Origin: Photobacterium indicum
GTDB taxonomy: Bacteria; Pseudomonadota; Gammaproteobacteria; Enterobacterales; Vibrionaceae
Reading direction: 5' to 3'
Length of the DNA: 64,000 bases
Assembly: GCF_003026215.1 (NCBI RefSeq)
Contig: NZ_PYOC01000002.1
Coordinates: 925,595-989,594 of the forward strand
Positions 1-10,434 of this stretch are shown piece after piece. Positions within the stretch are counted from its first letter, which is position 1; each line of letters opens with the position of its first letter. Below the pieces are notes generated by a model. The model was given only the letters and a program-made list of their open reading frames with translations. It searched no databases and was not told where the DNA came from. A program made the position numbers and the translations under genes.

Positions 1-533
1 CTTAGCTGCCATTTTGCTTCACCGGTTTCAGCATCAAGCGCTTGTAACACACCACGGCTGGTATTAACGACCACCATGCCATTATCAACAAGCGGTTTTG
101 CTAGTACTTCGCCTTCAACTTTTGTGCGCCAAATTTCTTCACCAGTTTCTTCATCCAATGCAATGACATCCGCATTTTCTGTACCAATGAATAATTTACC
201 GTAAGAAAGCGTAATGCCACCAGCAAGCTTAGCCGTTACATCACCTTGCAAGTCTTGTTGCCAAATCACTTTACCGTTTTCAGGGTCAAGTGCTTTAACA
301 AGACCATTTCGATCAGCCGCAAAGATTTTGCCATACCCGATAGCTGGAGATAATCGAGAGAAGTAACCTTCAACGCCATCACCAATGGTCTGACTCCAGA
401 CTTGTGTTGATGCAATTGTATTCTCAACAACAGGCAATGGTGCCATCTGATTCGTATCTTCTTCACTAGCACAGCCAGCAAGAACGCCAAGCGTTAGCGC
501 AACAGTTAAAGCTCGCTTAAACACTTTTTGCAT
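1..533 (-). CDS. bamB: BamB outer membrane assembly lipoprotein (3' part cut off by window edge)
   Basis: BamB is the beta-propeller lipoprotein of the BAM complex, which folds beta-barrel proteins into the outer membrane. Only the N-terminal 177 codons are present. They show a lipoprotein signal ending in the lipobox LAGC, then the family's acidic linker and PLPVVENT segment, and propeller repeats with the typical AxxGxxxALDxxTGxxxW pattern. The start at 533 is preferred over an in-frame ATG at 539 because the purine-rich AAGGCGG lies at a usable distance only from 533. It is followed by der/engA in relatives, which would lie outside the window. The gene follows yfgM closely, as in other gammaproteobacteria, so cotranscription is likely. 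Confidence 0.93.
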   Translation of the reverse strand, partial: MQKVFKRALTVALTLGVLAGCASEEDTNQMAPLPVVENTIASTQVWSQTIGDGVEGYFSRLSPAIGYGKIFAADRNGLVKALDPENGKVIWQQDLQGDVTAKLAGGITLSYGKLFIGTENADVIALDEETGEEIWRTKVEGEVLAKPLVDNGMVVVNTSRGVLQALDAETGEAKWQL

Positions 534-544
534 AGTCATCCGCC

Positions 545-1156
545 TTACTGAGCTAGATCATCAAGCTTCATCTGCAATGCAGGCGAGGCACCAAGTTGCT
601 GTGCACTTATGTAAGCGTTACGAGCAGCAATAATATCGCCTTTAAGCAATAAGATATCACCGCGTAGCTCAGCAATTTTTGACTGCCAGCTTGTCGCTGT
701 TACTTTATCAAGCTCAGCAAGCGCTTCATCGAATTTCTGTTGCTCTGCATAAATACGTGCAAGACGCGTCTGTGCAAGAGGCAAGATTGCTTGATCTTTA
801 GTTTGGCTAATAGCCCAAGTTAGCTGCTTAATAGCACCGTCTAAATCACCAAGCTCGACTTGTGTTTTCGCCAGTTGAAGTGCAGCAAGTACTGAGTACT
901 GGCTACTTTCATTTGCCGAAATAAACGCTTGTACATCAGCCACAGCATTTTCGCTGCCACTATCGAGAGTCGTCATTACCTGTGAATAAGCATCAGATGT
1001 CAGTTCTTTTGTTGTTTGAACTTCACCTTGGTAATAACGCCAGCCATAAAGACCACCCAAACCAATCACAGCACCAAGAACAACGGCTTTGCCGTTCTCT
1101 TTCCACCATGATTTAAGTGCTTCAACCTGTTGTTCTTCGGTCTCGTAGACTTCCAC
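545..1156 (-). CDS. yfgM: YfgM, ancillary SecYEG translocon subunit (TPR-like membrane protein)
   Basis: 203 aa. The protein starts with an acidic cytoplasmic segment (MEVYETEEQQ), has one membrane span at about residues 23-42 (VVLGAVIGLGGLYGWRYY) and then a periplasmic helical TPR-like domain ending in MKLDDLAQ. This is the layout of YfgM, which in E. coli associates with SecYEG and the chaperone PpiD. It lies between hisS (13 bp upstream gap) and bamB (11 bp gap), the conserved order hisS-yfgM-bamB. Length and topology match the family. The role here is inferred from homology. Confidence 0.93.
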   Translation of the reverse strand: MEVYETEEQQVEALKSWWKENGKAVVLGAVIGLGGLYGWRYYQGEVQTTKELTSDAYSQVMTTLDSGSENAVADVQAFISANESSQYSVLAALQLAKTQVELGDLDGAIKQLTWAISQTKDQAILPLAQTRLARIYAEQQKFDEALAELDKVTATSWQSKIAELRGDILLLKGDIIAARNAYISAQQLGASPALQMKLDDLAQ

Positions 1157-1169
1157 TTCCTGTCCTCTC

Positions 1170-2438
1170 TTAAATCAATTCAGCCAACTTTGCAGCTACT
1201 TCATCCTGTGCCATGGTTGTTTGCTCACCACCACGGAGATCTTTTACTACCACAGTATTATCAGCGATTTCATTCTCACCAAGAACCAGTGCAATAGCTG
1301 CGCCTACGTTATCAGCACGTTTAAATTGCTTTTTAAAATTACCGCCACCGAAGTGGTTCATAACACGTAAACCGGGAACATTTTCGCGTAGCTTTTCAGC
1401 CAGCTTCATTCCTGCCATCATCGTGCCCTCACCAACAGTAACGACATAAGCATCAACTGAGCGACGAACATCTGCCAGTTCAAGCGTTTCCATCAGTAAA
1501 ACTAAACGCTCAACACCCATAGCAAAACCAACTGCAGGTGTTGCTTTGCCACCAAGTTGTTCGACTAAGCCATCATAGCGACCACCGCCACAAACAGTAC
1601 CTTGGGCACCTAGGCTTTCAGTAATCCATTCAAATACGGTACGGTTATAGTAATCTAAACCACGTACAAGGCGTTCATTTACTTGATATTCGATACCAGC
1701 AGCGTCTAATAGTTCACATAAACCAGCAAAATGTGCTTTAGAATCGTCATCTAAGTACTCAGAAAGCTTCGGTGCATCGACCAAAATTTCTTGTACTGCT
1801 GGATTTTTAGTATCAAGCACGCGTAATGGGTTCGTGTGCATACGACGCTTACAATCTTCGTCAAGCACATCTAAATGCTGTTCTAAGAATGCAATCAATG
1901 CTTCACGGTATGTCGCACGAGCTTCTAAGGAACCAATTGAATTCAGCTCTAGGCGAACGTGTTGATTAATGCCTAACTCACGCCAAAGGCGCGCTGTCAT
2001 CATGATCAATTCAGCATCAACATCAGGGCCATTCAAACCAAATACTTCAACTCCAACCTGATGAAATTGACGGTAACGACCTTTCTGAGGACGTTCATAA
2101 CGGAACATCGGACCGATGTACCATAAACGTTGCTCTTGGTTATACAGCAAACCGTTTTGAATACCCGCACGTACACAACCAGCAGTACCTTCAGGACGAA
2201 GGGTTAGGCTGTCACCGTTACGGTCTTCAAAGGTATACATTTCTTTTTCAACAACATCGGTGACTTCACCAATAGCACGCTTAAACAAATGCGTTGATTC
2301 AACGATAGGCATACGAATTTCGTTATAGCCATATGCGCTTACTACTTGCTTAATTGTACCTTCCACTTTTTGCCAAAGAGGAGATTGTGTAGGTAGGCAG
2401 TCGTTCATGCCTCGAATTGCTTGAATTTGTTTCGCCAC
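1170..2438 (-). CDS. hisS: Histidyl-tRNA synthetase
   Basis: 422 aa, the usual length for a bacterial class II HisRS that charges tRNA-His. Motif 2 is visible at residues 112-127 ([16 protein letters not shown]), the histidine-specific [15 protein letters not shown] around 258-272, and motif 3 ([14 protein letters not shown]) near 305-318. The C-terminal anticodon-binding domain contains [19 protein letters not shown]. The first methionine is followed by [15 protein letters not shown], the standard N terminus. It is followed by yfgM in the same direction and preceded by ispG after a 95-bp gap that holds a hairpin. Confidence 0.98.
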   Translation of the reverse strand: MAKQIQAIRGMNDCLPTQSPLWQKVEGTIKQVVSAYGYNEIRMPIVESTHLFKRAIGEVTDVVEKEMYTFEDRNGDSLTLRPEGTAGCVRAGIQNGLLYNQEQRLWYIGPMFRYERPQKGRYRQFHQVGVEVFGLNGPDVDAELIMMTARLWRELGINQHVRLELNSIGSLEARATYREALIAFLEQHLDVLDEDCKRRMHTNPLRVLDTKNPAVQEILVDAPKLSEYLDDDSKAHFAGLCELLDAAGIEYQVNERLVRGLDYYNRTVFEWITESLGAQGTVCGGGRYDGLVEQLGGKATPAVGFAMGVERLVLLMETLELADVRRSVDAYVVTVGEGTMMAGMKLAEKLRENVPGLRVMNHFGGGNFKKQFKRADNVGAAIALVLGENEIADNTVVVKDLRGGEQTTMAQDEVAAKLAELI

Positions 2439-2499
2439 GTTTTTTCTCGTTTACCGACGGGGAATTGAGTCGAATATAAAGGTTATAAAGGAAATAGTG

Positions 2500-2528
2500 A
2501 ACCGCTCCCTGACAATCAGAGGGCGGTT
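2500..2528 (-). other. Stem-loop between ispG and hisS
   Basis: AACCG...CGGTT arms enclose a second pairing TCCCTGA/TCAGAGGG around a short loop. There is no T-run on the minus side, so it is not a standard intrinsic terminator. It may tune readthrough or mRNA stability between ispG and hisS. Confidence 0.45.
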
Positions 2529-2533
2529 TCGGT

Positions 2534-3655
2534 TTATTTCTCTACTTCTTGTACATTAATGCGGTTATTAACGTCCAACATCGCTGCTTTTGCGCGGATT
2601 TTTGTTTCTAGCTGATCAATGACATTATCGTTATCAAATCGTTCTTTTTGACGAATGCCATCTTCATAAAATGCGCTTTTACGGCTACTGCCTGCAACAC
2701 CCAAATGGGAAACTTCCGCTTCACCAGGGCCATTAACGACACAACCGATAATGGAGACATCCATTGGAGTAGTAATATCTTCTAAGCGTTGTTCTAACTC
2801 GTTAACTGTACCAATAACATCGAACTCTTGACGAGAACATGTTGGGCAAGCAATAAAGTTAATACCACGAGAACGAATACGCAGTGATTTAAGAATATCA
2901 AAACCAACTTTGATTTCTTCAACCGGATCGGCAGCTAATGAAATACGTAACGTATCACCAATACCTTCAGCTAGAAGCATGCCTAAACCAACGGCTGATT
3001 TAACCGATCCTGCACGCGCACCACCCGCTTCGGTAATGCCTAAGTGCAAGGGTTGTTTAATCTGCTTCGCTAATCGACGGTATGATTCAACGGCTAAGAA
3101 AACATCAGACGCTTTCACGCTCACTTTGAATTGATCAAAGTTCAAACGATCTAGAATATCGACATGACGCATTGCTGATTCAACAAGTGCATCAGGCGTA
3201 GGTTCACCATATTTCAGTTGGATTTCTTTTTCTAACGAACCACCATTAATGCCGATTCGAATAGGAATGTTTTTATCGCGGGCACATTCAACAACAGAAC
3301 GTATACGCTCTTCGTTACCAATGTTACCAGGGTTAATGCGTAAACAATCAACACCGTATTCAGCCACTTTTAGTGCTATGCGGTAATCAAAATGAATATC
3401 GGCAACCAGCGGTATATTGACCTGCTGCTTGATAAGCTTAAACGCTTCTGCTGCATCCATTGTGGGAACAGACACGCGCACAATATCTGCACCGACTTTT
3501 TCTAATGCTCTTATCTGCGCAACGGTTGCTGCAACATCTGTGGTGAGCGTATTTGTCATCGATTGAACGGCAATCGGTGCACCATCACCAATCGGCACAT
3601 CGCCGACATAAATGCGAGTGGATTGTCGACGTATAATTGGAGATTCACTATGCAT
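2534..3655 (-). CDS. ispG: 4-hydroxy-3-methylbut-2-en-1-yl diphosphate synthase (flavodoxin)
   Basis: 373 aa. IspG (GcpE) makes HMBPP from MEcPP in the non-mevalonate isoprenoid pathway, using a 4Fe-4S cluster. The cluster ligands are visible: Cys270 and Cys273 in [10 protein letters not shown], Cys305 in [12 protein letters not shown], plus Glu312. The N-terminal TIM-barrel part carries [11 protein letters not shown] and RINPGNIG. It lies 12 bp downstream of rodZ and upstream of hisS, the common gammaproteobacterial order. It depends on Fe-S assembly, which the isc operon 10 kb away supplies. Confidence 0.98.
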   Translation of the reverse strand: MHSESPIIRRQSTRIYVGDVPIGDGAPIAVQSMTNTLTTDVAATVAQIRALEKVGADIVRVSVPTMDAAEAFKLIKQQVNIPLVADIHFDYRIALKVAEYGVDCLRINPGNIGNEERIRSVVECARDKNIPIRIGINGGSLEKEIQLKYGEPTPDALVESAMRHVDILDRLNFDQFKVSVKASDVFLAVESYRRLAKQIKQPLHLGITEAGGARAGSVKSAVGLGMLLAEGIGDTLRISLAADPVEEIKVGFDILKSLRIRSRGINFIACPTCSRQEFDVIGTVNELEQRLEDITTPMDVSIIGCVVNGPGEAEVSHLGVAGSSRKSAFYEDGIRQKERFDNDNVIDQLETKIRAKAAMLDVNNRINVQEVEK

Positions 3656-3667
3656 TACATATTCTCT

Positions 3668-4660
3668 TTACAGCGGAAGCTTAAATCTTGCGACTTTACC
3701 AGCAGGATACACGCTAAGATCAACAGGTTCGCCTTTGTAAGTCATTTCGACAACACCCGGCGCACCAAGTACAACTTTAAACGGTGCTGCGCCATTTAAA
3801 TTCAGCACATCCCCCGTTTTCTTAATACCAGTATCAAGACGCTTACCATTCGCGTCACGAACATCAATCCAGCAGTCTCCGGCAAAGCTCAGTTTTAAAT
3901 CCGAAACAATGGCACCGTCATCTGTGCTCTCTGCACTTTCAGATATAACTTCAGATGCTTGCTCTGCGACAAAACTGTCGTTATCGCTACCCACATTAAT
4001 AACTGTGGATGGATTTGAAATTGAAACTTCATCATCAACAGCAGAAATCACATCACTATCATTGGTGGCTGATAACACAGTTTCAGGTTCGCTTGCGGTA
4101 ACAACGGTACCTTCCGCTGCCGCATTAATGTCAGAAGCAGATATACCCGTTATCGCCGGATCAGATAAGTCAGAATTGGCTATGGATTCATCTAACGGTT
4201 GAGACAGCTCACTAGAAACCGTTGATAAGTCAGTACCCGACTCTAACTGCTCACTTTGCCACCACCATGCAGCGGTTAGACCGATGATAATCGCCGCGAC
4301 CCCCCAAGTAATCCCCATAATTCGACTATCATGTGCTTCACGCTTCGTTCGACGAGAGAAGCTTTGCATTTCTTGTTCTTTAGGCTGTGCATGGCCAAGC
4401 AGATCCAGCTTTGCCAGTATTTCTTTTTCATTTAAGCCAACATATTTAGCATATGAACTCACGTAACCTCGCGTAAACGTAGCTACTTGAGATTCTTCAA
4501 AAATGTTGTCTTCAATATTATTGATAACAGAAAGTTTAAGGCGTAAACGGCTGGCAATATCTTTTTGAGAGTAGCCTAGCTTTTCACGCGCTTGTCGCAG
4601 CATATCCCCTGGACGAATCACTTCTTCTGTTGAATTCTCTTCGTTCTCTTTAATATTCAT
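3668..4660 (-). CDS. rodZ: RodZ cytoskeletal cell-shape protein
   Basis: 330 aa. RodZ links MreB filaments to the membrane and maintains rod shape. The N-terminal Cro/Xre-type helix-turn-helix is at about 18-75 (GDMLRQAREKLGYSQKDIASRLRL begins it). A single membrane span sits at 114-134 (MGITWGVAAIIIGLTAAWWW). A long Ser/Asp/Glu-rich linker follows (about 140-245). The C-terminal domain has the family's CWIDVRDANGKRL and FKVVLGAPGVVEM. It overlaps the upstream pilus lipoprotein gene by 11 bp, so the two are translationally coupled. The acidic linker is long but variable in this family. Confidence 0.94.
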   Translation of the reverse strand: MNIKENEENSTEEVIRPGDMLRQAREKLGYSQKDIASRLRLKLSVINNIEDNIFEESQVATFTRGYVSSYAKYVGLNEKEILAKLDLLGHAQPKEQEMQSFSRRTKREAHDSRIMGITWGVAAIIIGLTAAWWWQSEQLESGTDLSTVSSELSQPLDESIANSDLSDPAITGISASDINAAAEGTVVTASEPETVLSATNDSDVISAVDDEVSISNPSTVINVGSDNDSFVAEQASEVISESAESTDDGAIVSDLKLSFAGDCWIDVRDANGKRLDTGIKKTGDVLNLNGAAPFKVVLGAPGVVEMTYKGEPVDLSVYPAGKVARFKLPL

Positions 4661-5405
4661 TGGCTAGATATTTCTGATATTGCTGAGAGTCTGGGAACTG
4701 CTCTTTAAGCAAAACGGCATACTTATCCACTTCTGTTAATCGTCCAGCCTGATTTTCTAACTGAATGAGTAGCCACAAGCTATCCGCTTTATACCCATAT
4801 CTCTTGTTAAATTTAAAAAGCATGACGCGTGCATCTTTAAAATTATCAGATTCAATTTCAAGTTGCGCCAGCTGCAAAATAGATTTTGGTCTGTACGGGT
4901 CATGAGAGAGCGATTTTTTAAAATAAAATTGTGCTTGTGAATTATCACCTTTTTTAAGGCTACACAAACCTGCATTCTCATAACTGGCAGATATCAAATA
5001 ATAATACGGTTGTTTAATTGCCTTTTCAAAGGCTTTGATGGCATCGTCGTAACGTTGCTCACTACACAAGAATACACCATAGTTATTTAAAACATCGCCA
5101 TTTTTTGGTGAATCTCGTAATGCTTTTCTATACATACTTTCAGCAGCGTCATTCTCATCCACAGTCTGAAAGTAATATGCCATTGCATTTTGAGCACGAT
5201 AATACCTAGGAGCATACTTTAATGCTGTTTCAAGGTTTTCTCTTGCTCGTTGCCATTGACCATCATTTAAATAGCTAAGACCAAGAGCGATCCTGGCCTC
5301 AGATGCATCGATACGATTAAATTCTTTCTTCTTGCCCGTTTCTTGGACTGTTATACAGCCTACCAATAAACTACACAATAATGGGTACAACGTCCATTTA
5401 ACCAT
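4650..5405 (-). CDS. pilF: Type IV pilus biogenesis lipoprotein PilF/PilW (TPR)
   Basis: 251 aa outer-membrane lipoprotein. The signal ends in a lipobox with Cys17 (LLVGC), followed by a run of TPR helices from about residue 35 (GLSYLNDGQWQRARENLETAL, then NNYGVFLCSEQRYDDAIKAFEKA). PilF/PilW proteins are pilotins that help assemble the PilQ secretin. It sits between rlmN and rodZ, where pilF is found in Vibrionaceae and Pseudomonas. It starts 39 bp after rlmN and overlaps rodZ. No other pilus gene is in the window. Confidence 0.9.
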   Translation of the reverse strand: MVKWTLYPLLCSLLVGCITVQETGKKKEFNRIDASEARIALGLSYLNDGQWQRARENLETALKYAPRYYRAQNAMAYYFQTVDENDAAESMYRKALRDSPKNGDVLNNYGVFLCSEQRYDDAIKAFEKAIKQPYYYLISASYENAGLCSLKKGDNSQAQFYFKKSLSHDPYRPKSILQLAQLEIESDNFKDARVMLFKFNKRYGYKADSLWLLIQLENQAGRLTEVDKYAVLLKEQFPDSQQYQKYLANEY

Positions 5406-5444
5406 TTTTATCTCACATCGACATCCTTGTCTATACGTCTGTTT

Positions 5445-6566
5445 TTAGACCGTTTTAACAGGGATTTGTTCACCATCATGTTGCGTAACTTGTGTGCGTT
5501 TCGTGCGGTCAATCACATCACCGACTAATTGCCCACAAGCTGCATCAATATCGTCACCGCGAGTTTTACGTACTGTTACTGTAAAGTCATATTCCATAAG
5601 CGTTTTCATGAAACGGTCAATACGTGAATTACTCGGTTTACGGTATGGTGAACCAGGATACGGGTTAAATGGAATAAGATTAATCTTTGCAGGGGTATCT
5701 TTTAGCAATACTGCTAACTGACGCGCATGTTCCATGTCATCATTAACATGATCTAACAAAACATATTCAACAGTTACACGACCGCGGTTCGCATTTGATT
5801 GCTCAACGTATCGACGAACCGACTCTAGGAAGGTCGCGATATTGAAGCGATCATTAATTGGCATGATTTGAGAACGCAGCTCATCGGTTGGTGCGTGCAA
5901 AGAAATAGCCAAAGCAACATCAATATTACCGGTCATCTGATCAAGACCAGACACAACTCCTGATGTAGAAACAGTTACACGACGTTTAGACAAACCAAAG
6001 CCGATATCATCCAGCATAATTTCTAATGCAGGGATCAGGTTTTTCATATTAAGAAGTGGCTCACCCATTCCCATCATTACAACATTGGTGATAGGACGAC
6101 GACCCGTTTCTTTTTCAATACCAATTTCTTTTGCTGCACGCCATACCTGACCAATAATTTCAGATACACGTAAATTACGGTTGAAACCCTGTTGAGCTGT
6201 TGAGCAGAAAGTACATGCAAGAGCACAACCCACCTGTGAAGAAACACACAAGGTTGCACGATCACCGTCAGGAATATAGACAGTTTCAACATCTTGATCG
6301 CCAACACGCATGGCCCACTTAATGGTGCCATCAACTGAGTGTTGTGCTTCCGAAACATACGGTGCACGGATTTCAGCAACACGCTTAAGTTTTTCACGAA
6401 GCTTCTTATTGATATTCGTCATTTGATCGAAATCATCACAACCGAATTGGTAGATCCACTTCATGATTTGATCAGCACGGAAGGCTTTTTCATTCAGCTC
6501 TTCTGCAAAGTATGTACGCAACCCTTTGCGATCTAAATCCAGTAGATTAGTTTTGACTGTTGTCAT
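5445..6566 (-). CDS. rlmN: Dual-specificity 23S rRNA/tRNA adenine-C2 methyltransferase RlmN
   Basis: 373 aa radical-SAM enzyme methylating A2503 of 23S rRNA and A37 of some tRNAs. The radical-SAM cluster Cys114, Cys118, Cys121 is in CALACTFC. The C-terminal methyl-accepting Cys344 is in [14 protein letters not shown]. The start at 6566 ([15 protein letters not shown]) is chosen over an open frame reaching 6611 because AATGAGGC lies 9 bp before it and family members begin here. It is upstream of pilF in the same direction. A 252-bp gap with the ndk terminator separates it from ndk. Confidence 0.97.
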   Translation of the reverse strand: MTTVKTNLLDLDRKGLRTYFAEELNEKAFRADQIMKWIYQFGCDDFDQMTNINKKLREKLKRVAEIRAPYVSEAQHSVDGTIKWAMRVGDQDVETVYIPDGDRATLCVSSQVGCALACTFCSTAQQGFNRNLRVSEIIGQVWRAAKEIGIEKETGRRPITNVVMMGMGEPLLNMKNLIPALEIMLDDIGFGLSKRRVTVSTSGVVSGLDQMTGNIDVALAISLHAPTDELRSQIMPINDRFNIATFLESVRRYVEQSNANRGRVTVEYVLLDHVNDDMEHARQLAVLLKDTPAKINLIPFNPYPGSPYRKPSNSRIDRFMKTLMEYDFTVTVRKTRGDDIDAACGQLVGDVIDRTKRTQVTQHDGEQIPVKTV

Positions 6567-6750
6567 CGGTTGTTGCCTCATTAAAAAATGACGGATTCTA
6601 TGCCTTGGCAATCTTAAAAGTATGATTGCGTGTAATAGGACAATTCAAGGCGCGAAATTGTACAGCCTTTGCCTGCCTGTTTCCACTTGTAAGCACTAAG
6701 GTTATTTTAGCAATGGCACGTAACTTCAGTGAAAAAACACCTTATGCAAA

Positions 6751-6785
6751 GTAAAAATGACAACGGGAAGCCGAAGCTTCCCGTT
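6751..6785 (-). terminator. Intrinsic terminator of ndk
   Basis: A perfect 10-bp stem, AACGGGAAGC / GCTTCCCGTT, closes on a TTCG tetraloop (minus strand) and is followed by GTCATTTTTAC. It lies about 35 bp after the ndk stop and separates ndk from rlmN. Confidence 0.85.
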
Positions 6786-6818
6786 AATAATTTGTTTTGT
6801 ATGAAATTTAATCAATCA

Positions 6819-7247
6819 TTAGTCACGTGAACAAATTTCATCTTCTGTAAAGAAATAGGCAATTTCACGTGCCGCTGATTCGGGGCTATCAGAACCATGC
6901 ACAGAGTTATAGCGCATACTTAATGCAAAATCAGATCGAATCGTGCCACACGCCGCATCTTCTGGGTTAGTTTTGCCCATTAATTCACGGTAACTATAAA
7001 TAGCGTCTTCACCTTCAAGTACCTGTACCATCACAGGGCCCGATGTCATGAATTCCACGAGCTCATTAAAGAATGGCTTATCTTCATGCTCAGCATAAAA
7101 TCCCTGTGCTTTAGTTGCATCGAGGTGAACCATTTTTGATGCCACAATTTTTAAGCCAGCGTTTTCAAAACGCTGATAAATAGCACCAATCAAATTACGC
7201 TTAACAGCATCGGGTTTTACAATTGAAAACGTTTTTTCAATAGTCAT
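6819..7247 (-). CDS. ndk: Nucleoside diphosphate kinase
   Basis: 142 aa. Ndk transfers the gamma-phosphate of ATP to NDPs through a phosphohistidine. The active His117 is in [14 protein letters not shown], the signature of the family. The N terminus [18 protein letters not shown] is canonical. The start at 7247 has AGGAAG 7 bp upstream, so an in-frame extension to 7298 is rejected. It is a monocistronic gene with its own terminator, between pepB and rlmN. C-terminal length fits other gammaproteobacterial Ndk proteins. Confidence 0.98.
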   Translation of the reverse strand: MTIEKTFSIVKPDAVKRNLIGAIYQRFENAGLKIVASKMVHLDATKAQGFYAEHEDKPFFNELVEFMTSGPVMVQVLEGEDAIYSYRELMGKTNPEDAACGTIRSDFALSMRYNSVHGSDSPESAAREIAYFFTEDEICSRD

Positions 7248-7353
7248 TATAATACTTCCTTTTGAGTCAATTCGTTCTTGGCTAAGCCTATATACCAAAC
7301 AGTACGTAGTTTTAGGTTACAAGTTCTACTATGCTGCTTTCTGGTCTAGTCTA

Positions 7354-7380
7354 GGCAAGTTATAACGTTGATAACTTGCC
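7354..7380. terminator. Hairpin between pepB copy 1 and ndk
   Basis: A perfect 10-bp stem, GGCAAGTTAT / ATAACTTGCC, with a 7-nt loop. The T-run (TTTTTC) is on the plus side and an A-run precedes it on the minus side. It lies 13 bp after the pepB stop and probably ends the pepB transcript, although its best U-tract points the other way. Confidence 0.6.
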
Positions 7381-7392
7381 TTTTTCTAACTA

Positions 7393-8670
7393 TTACAGCA
7401 ATAACGCTGCAATATTGGCAACCCCTAATCCCGTCGCGCCGGCGGCCCAACGACCATCAGCATTGTCACGGAAGCAAGCTGCTAAATCAAAGTGAATCCA
7501 ACTGCTTGTTTCGTTATCAACAAAACGTGATAAAAAAGCGGCAGCGTTAGATGCACCGCCCATTCCGCCACCTTTTTGCGTTCGGCTATTCGCTGTATCC
7601 GCATAGTAAGAAGGACAATTACCTTGATGCCACTTTTCAAGTGGTAACGGCCATGCTGGCTCATTCACTAATTCAGATAGCTCTTGTGCTTTCATCAGTA
7701 GTGGTTTATCTAAACCAAATATCGCATTGTAATCGGTACCTAATGCCATCAAAGCAGCACCGGTTAAAGTCGCGGCATCGATAATCAATGGTGTTTTGGT
7801 TTCGCTTGCAGCAATTAAGCCATCAGCCAGTACCAAGCGACCTTCTGCGTCAGTGTTAACCACTTCTACGGTTAACCCGTTTTTATACGTTAACACATCA
7901 CCTAGCTTATAGGCGTTACCTGCAACCATGTTTTCTGCGCAACATAAGATCAACTTCACACGTTGATTTAAACCTTGCTCAATGGCGTAGCCTAACGCTG
8001 CTGTTACTGTTGCTGCACCGCCCATGTCGCATTTCATAGTTACCATACCAGCACTTGACTTCAAGCTATAGCCACCGGAATCAAAGGTAATCCCTTTGCC
8101 GACTAAACATGCTGACACAGGTGCATTGTCATCACCCGTTGGGTTGTAGTCGAGGGTGAGCATCACTGGTGGTCGACTACTTGCACGGCCAACGCTGTGC
8201 GTGCCTATCCAGCCGTTTTCCAGCAGTTGGTCACCCACTAGCATTTCATAACTTATTTTATCGCCCGCAACGGATGATAAAAATTCAATTGCATCGTTTG
8301 CCAACTTTTCAGGGTACATATCTTCAGGTGTAGCATTGACGACTTGGCGTACCCAATCAGCGCTGCGGCGACGTGCATTAAGCAGTTCTAGTTCATCTTC
8401 ATCGATAGATGCCCACTTAATTGCAACAGGAGTCATGGTTGCAGCAAAACCACAATAGAATGCCCACTGACGCTCGTAGCTCCAGCCTTCGCCATCAAGG
8501 CTGACGCTTGTTGCACCTTGCGATTGCAGCTGACGCGCAGCCTGCTGAATACGACGTAATGGGAAATCACCACTAAAGTGAATATCTGCGCCGTCTTCTT
8601 TATAACTGAGTAATGCTTGCTCTCCCCAAGCCCCTGAACTGGCTTGCGCTGATAATGTAATCCTTAACAT
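7393..8670 (-). CDS. pepB: Peptidase B-type leucyl aminopeptidase, copy 1
   Basis: 425 aa, M17 metallo-aminopeptidase of the cytoplasm with two catalytic divalent metals. The metal/active-site signatures are visible: [13 protein letters not shown] (Lys and Asp ligands), MKCDMGGAA and [14 protein letters not shown]. The start is supported by AAAGGC 7 bp before the ATG. It lies 103 bp downstream of a second gene of the same family in the same direction. It is shorter and more divergent at the N terminus than copy 2 (MLRITLSAQASSGAWGEQALLSYKEDG). Which copy is the true pepB orthologue cannot be decided by eye; copy 2 seems closer to E. coli PepB. Confidence 0.92.
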   Translation of the reverse strand: MLRITLSAQASSGAWGEQALLSYKEDGADIHFSGDFPLRRIQQAARQLQSQGATSVSLDGEGWSYERQWAFYCGFAATMTPVAIKWASIDEDELELLNARRRSADWVRQVVNATPEDMYPEKLANDAIEFLSSVAGDKISYEMLVGDQLLENGWIGTHSVGRASSRPPVMLTLDYNPTGDDNAPVSACLVGKGITFDSGGYSLKSSAGMVTMKCDMGGAATVTAALGYAIEQGLNQRVKLILCCAENMVAGNAYKLGDVLTYKNGLTVEVVNTDAEGRLVLADGLIAASETKTPLIIDAATLTGAALMALGTDYNAIFGLDKPLLMKAQELSELVNEPAWPLPLEKWHQGNCPSYYADTANSRTQKGGGMGGASNAAAFLSRFVDNETSSWIHFDLAACFRDNADGRWAAGATGLGVANIAALLL

Positions 8671-8773
8671 GAAAAGCCTTTAAATTTTAATTATTCGTTT
8701 TCGATAATATGAGTGTTTTAATACTAAACATTGCTGACCACCATGGAGCATCATGATGGTCGGCTGCTTATAT

Positions 8774-10060
8774 TTAGCTAGCTGAATTTAAGATGTTGGC
8801 CAATGTACGCACCCCCATACCCGTTGCACCAGCACACCACTTGTCGTTACCGCTCTTACGGTAAGTACCACTTGCATCAATGTGCATCCAACCTTTCTTA
8901 TAATCTGTTACAAAGTACGATAAAAACGCTGCAGCTGTACTTGCACCAGGTAAAAAGTCACCACTTGAAATGTTCGATAAGTCAGCAAAGTTTGATGACA
9001 GCATACCACGGTGGTTATCTGCTAATGGTAACGGCCATAAGCCTTCATGCTCTTCAGTCGCTGACGCTAAGGCTTTTTGAGAGAGTGTCTGATCGAAACT
9101 TAGCAATGCGTGGTAATCATTACCCAGTGCATTCTTCGCCGCACCCGTTAATGTTGCACAGTCAATAATTACTTCAGGATTTTGACTACTCGCGTAGATA
9201 AGACCATCAGCAAGCACTAAACGACCTTCTGCGTCAGTGTTTAGCACCTCAACCGTTTTACCATTTTTATAAGTAATGATGTCGCCGAGCTTAACAGCGC
9301 GACCCGAAACCATGTTCTCTGCACAACATAGGATCAATTTAATACGCTTGTTGTTACCACGAGCAATCGCAAGTGCTAAACCGCCCGTCGCCATTGCTGC
9401 GCCACCCATATCAGCTTTCATTGCCGTCATGCCTGCTGAAGGCTTCATGCTGTAGCCGCCCGAATCGAAAGTAATACCTTTACCCACGATGCAGGTGTGC
9501 ACAGGCGCATCAGCATCGCCTGTTGGGTTGTAATCTAGACGTAGCATTGCAGCTGAACGTTCTGAACCGCGACCAACAGTGTGCGTGCCCATCCAACCTT
9601 CATCAATCAAATCATTGCCTTTAATGATTTTGTACGTTACGTGCTCTGGTGCAAGTGACTTAACAAATTCACCCGCACGTGCCGCAAGCTGTGAAGGGCG
9701 CACAACGTCTGCCGATTGGTTAATAACTTCACGTACCCAGTTTGTGGTTTTAATGCGCGCCTGCAGTTCAGCTTCATCTTCAGCATTTAAGCCTTCCCAA
9801 GTAACCTGGTTACCAGGCTTTGAATTACGGTGTCCTTGAATGAAAGACCAAATTGCTTCTAAGTTCCACTCACTACCCACAAGTGAAACTTGCTTAATTC
9901 CTTGTGTATCCAACTTACGACCAGCACGCTGTAAAGCACTTTCTTGATCGCCACTTAGGTGAACCGTTGTGCCATCAGCAGAAAAAGAAAGTAGCGCGTT
10001 TGTTCCCCATTGCTCTGCAGCAGCGTCATGGGATAAGAAAACAGACATAATAGAAGACAT
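8774..10060 (-). CDS. pepB: Peptidase B-type leucyl aminopeptidase, copy 2
   Basis: 428 aa M17 aminopeptidase. It carries [34 protein letters not shown] and [14 protein letters not shown], plus the C-terminal [13 protein letters not shown] and [17 protein letters not shown] found in E. coli PepB (427 aa). The ATG at 10060 has AAGGA 8 bp upstream. It sits directly after the isc operon, the usual place of pepB in Enterobacteria and Vibrio, which supports this copy as the ancestral one. The next gene downstream is its paralogue. Function is cleavage of N-terminal residues from peptides during protein turnover. Confidence 0.94.
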   Translation of the reverse strand: MSSIMSVFLSHDAAAEQWGTNALLSFSADGTTVHLSGDQESALQRAGRKLDTQGIKQVSLVGSEWNLEAIWSFIQGHRNSKPGNQVTWEGLNAEDEAELQARIKTTNWVREVINQSADVVRPSQLAARAGEFVKSLAPEHVTYKIIKGNDLIDEGWMGTHTVGRGSERSAAMLRLDYNPTGDADAPVHTCIVGKGITFDSGGYSMKPSAGMTAMKADMGGAAMATGGLALAIARGNNKRIKLILCCAENMVSGRAVKLGDIITYKNGKTVEVLNTDAEGRLVLADGLIYASSQNPEVIIDCATLTGAAKNALGNDYHALLSFDQTLSQKALASATEEHEGLWPLPLADNHRGMLSSNFADLSNISSGDFLPGASTAAAFLSYFVTDYKKGWMHIDASGTYRKSGNDKWCAGATGMGVRTLANILNSAS

Positions 10061-10434
10061 TAGAAATTCCTTGGATTCTTGATGAGGATATCAGCGCAAT
10101 ATAGACAAGATTAAAAAGACATTATCCTTGTCTCTTATCATCCCCACGCGATAAACAATATGCTTTTTGATAACAAGGATATGACATTTGCCAAATCACT
10201 TTAAGCAGGCTTACAGCAAGTTATGGGGGTAATAGTGCGGTTTTACAAGATATTTACAGGTTTAAATACAACAAAGCGGACCATATGGTCCGCTTTTATA
10301 TTTCTTTCACTAACTCTGCTCTGTTATCCGCCCATAAACAAGTTGTTTACATCAGGATGTAGAGCGAGATCATATTGTTTTTATTGTTCAATCAAAAGTG
10401 GGGCAATTGTTCAATTATCACAATATGTAAACGG
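10061..10434. other. Gene-free region between pepB copy 2 and iscX
   Basis: 374 bp without a supported gene. The part next to pepB should hold its promoter, though no strong -35/-10 pair stands out. The middle holds the isc operon terminator (10273-10296). The rest is AT-rich with nothing recognised. Confidence 0.6.
10273..10296 (-). terminator. Terminator of the isc operon
   Basis: A 24-nt perfect palindrome (AAAGCGGACCAT and its complement) with T-rich flanks on both sides, 139 bp after iscX. It separates the isc operon from pepB and may work in both directions. Confidence 0.7.

Noticed and set aside
6567..6611. Longer N terminus for RlmN
   Set aside because: No ribosome site and no family similarity upstream of [10 protein letters not shown]. 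The same reasoning shortened ndk, iscS, tgt, queA, aceB, sbcD, rdgC and the 37738 gene.
8736..8761. GACCACCAT / ATGATGGTC hairpin between the two pepB genes
   Set aside because: 8 of 9 pairs, but no U-tract on the minus side; not enough to call a terminator.
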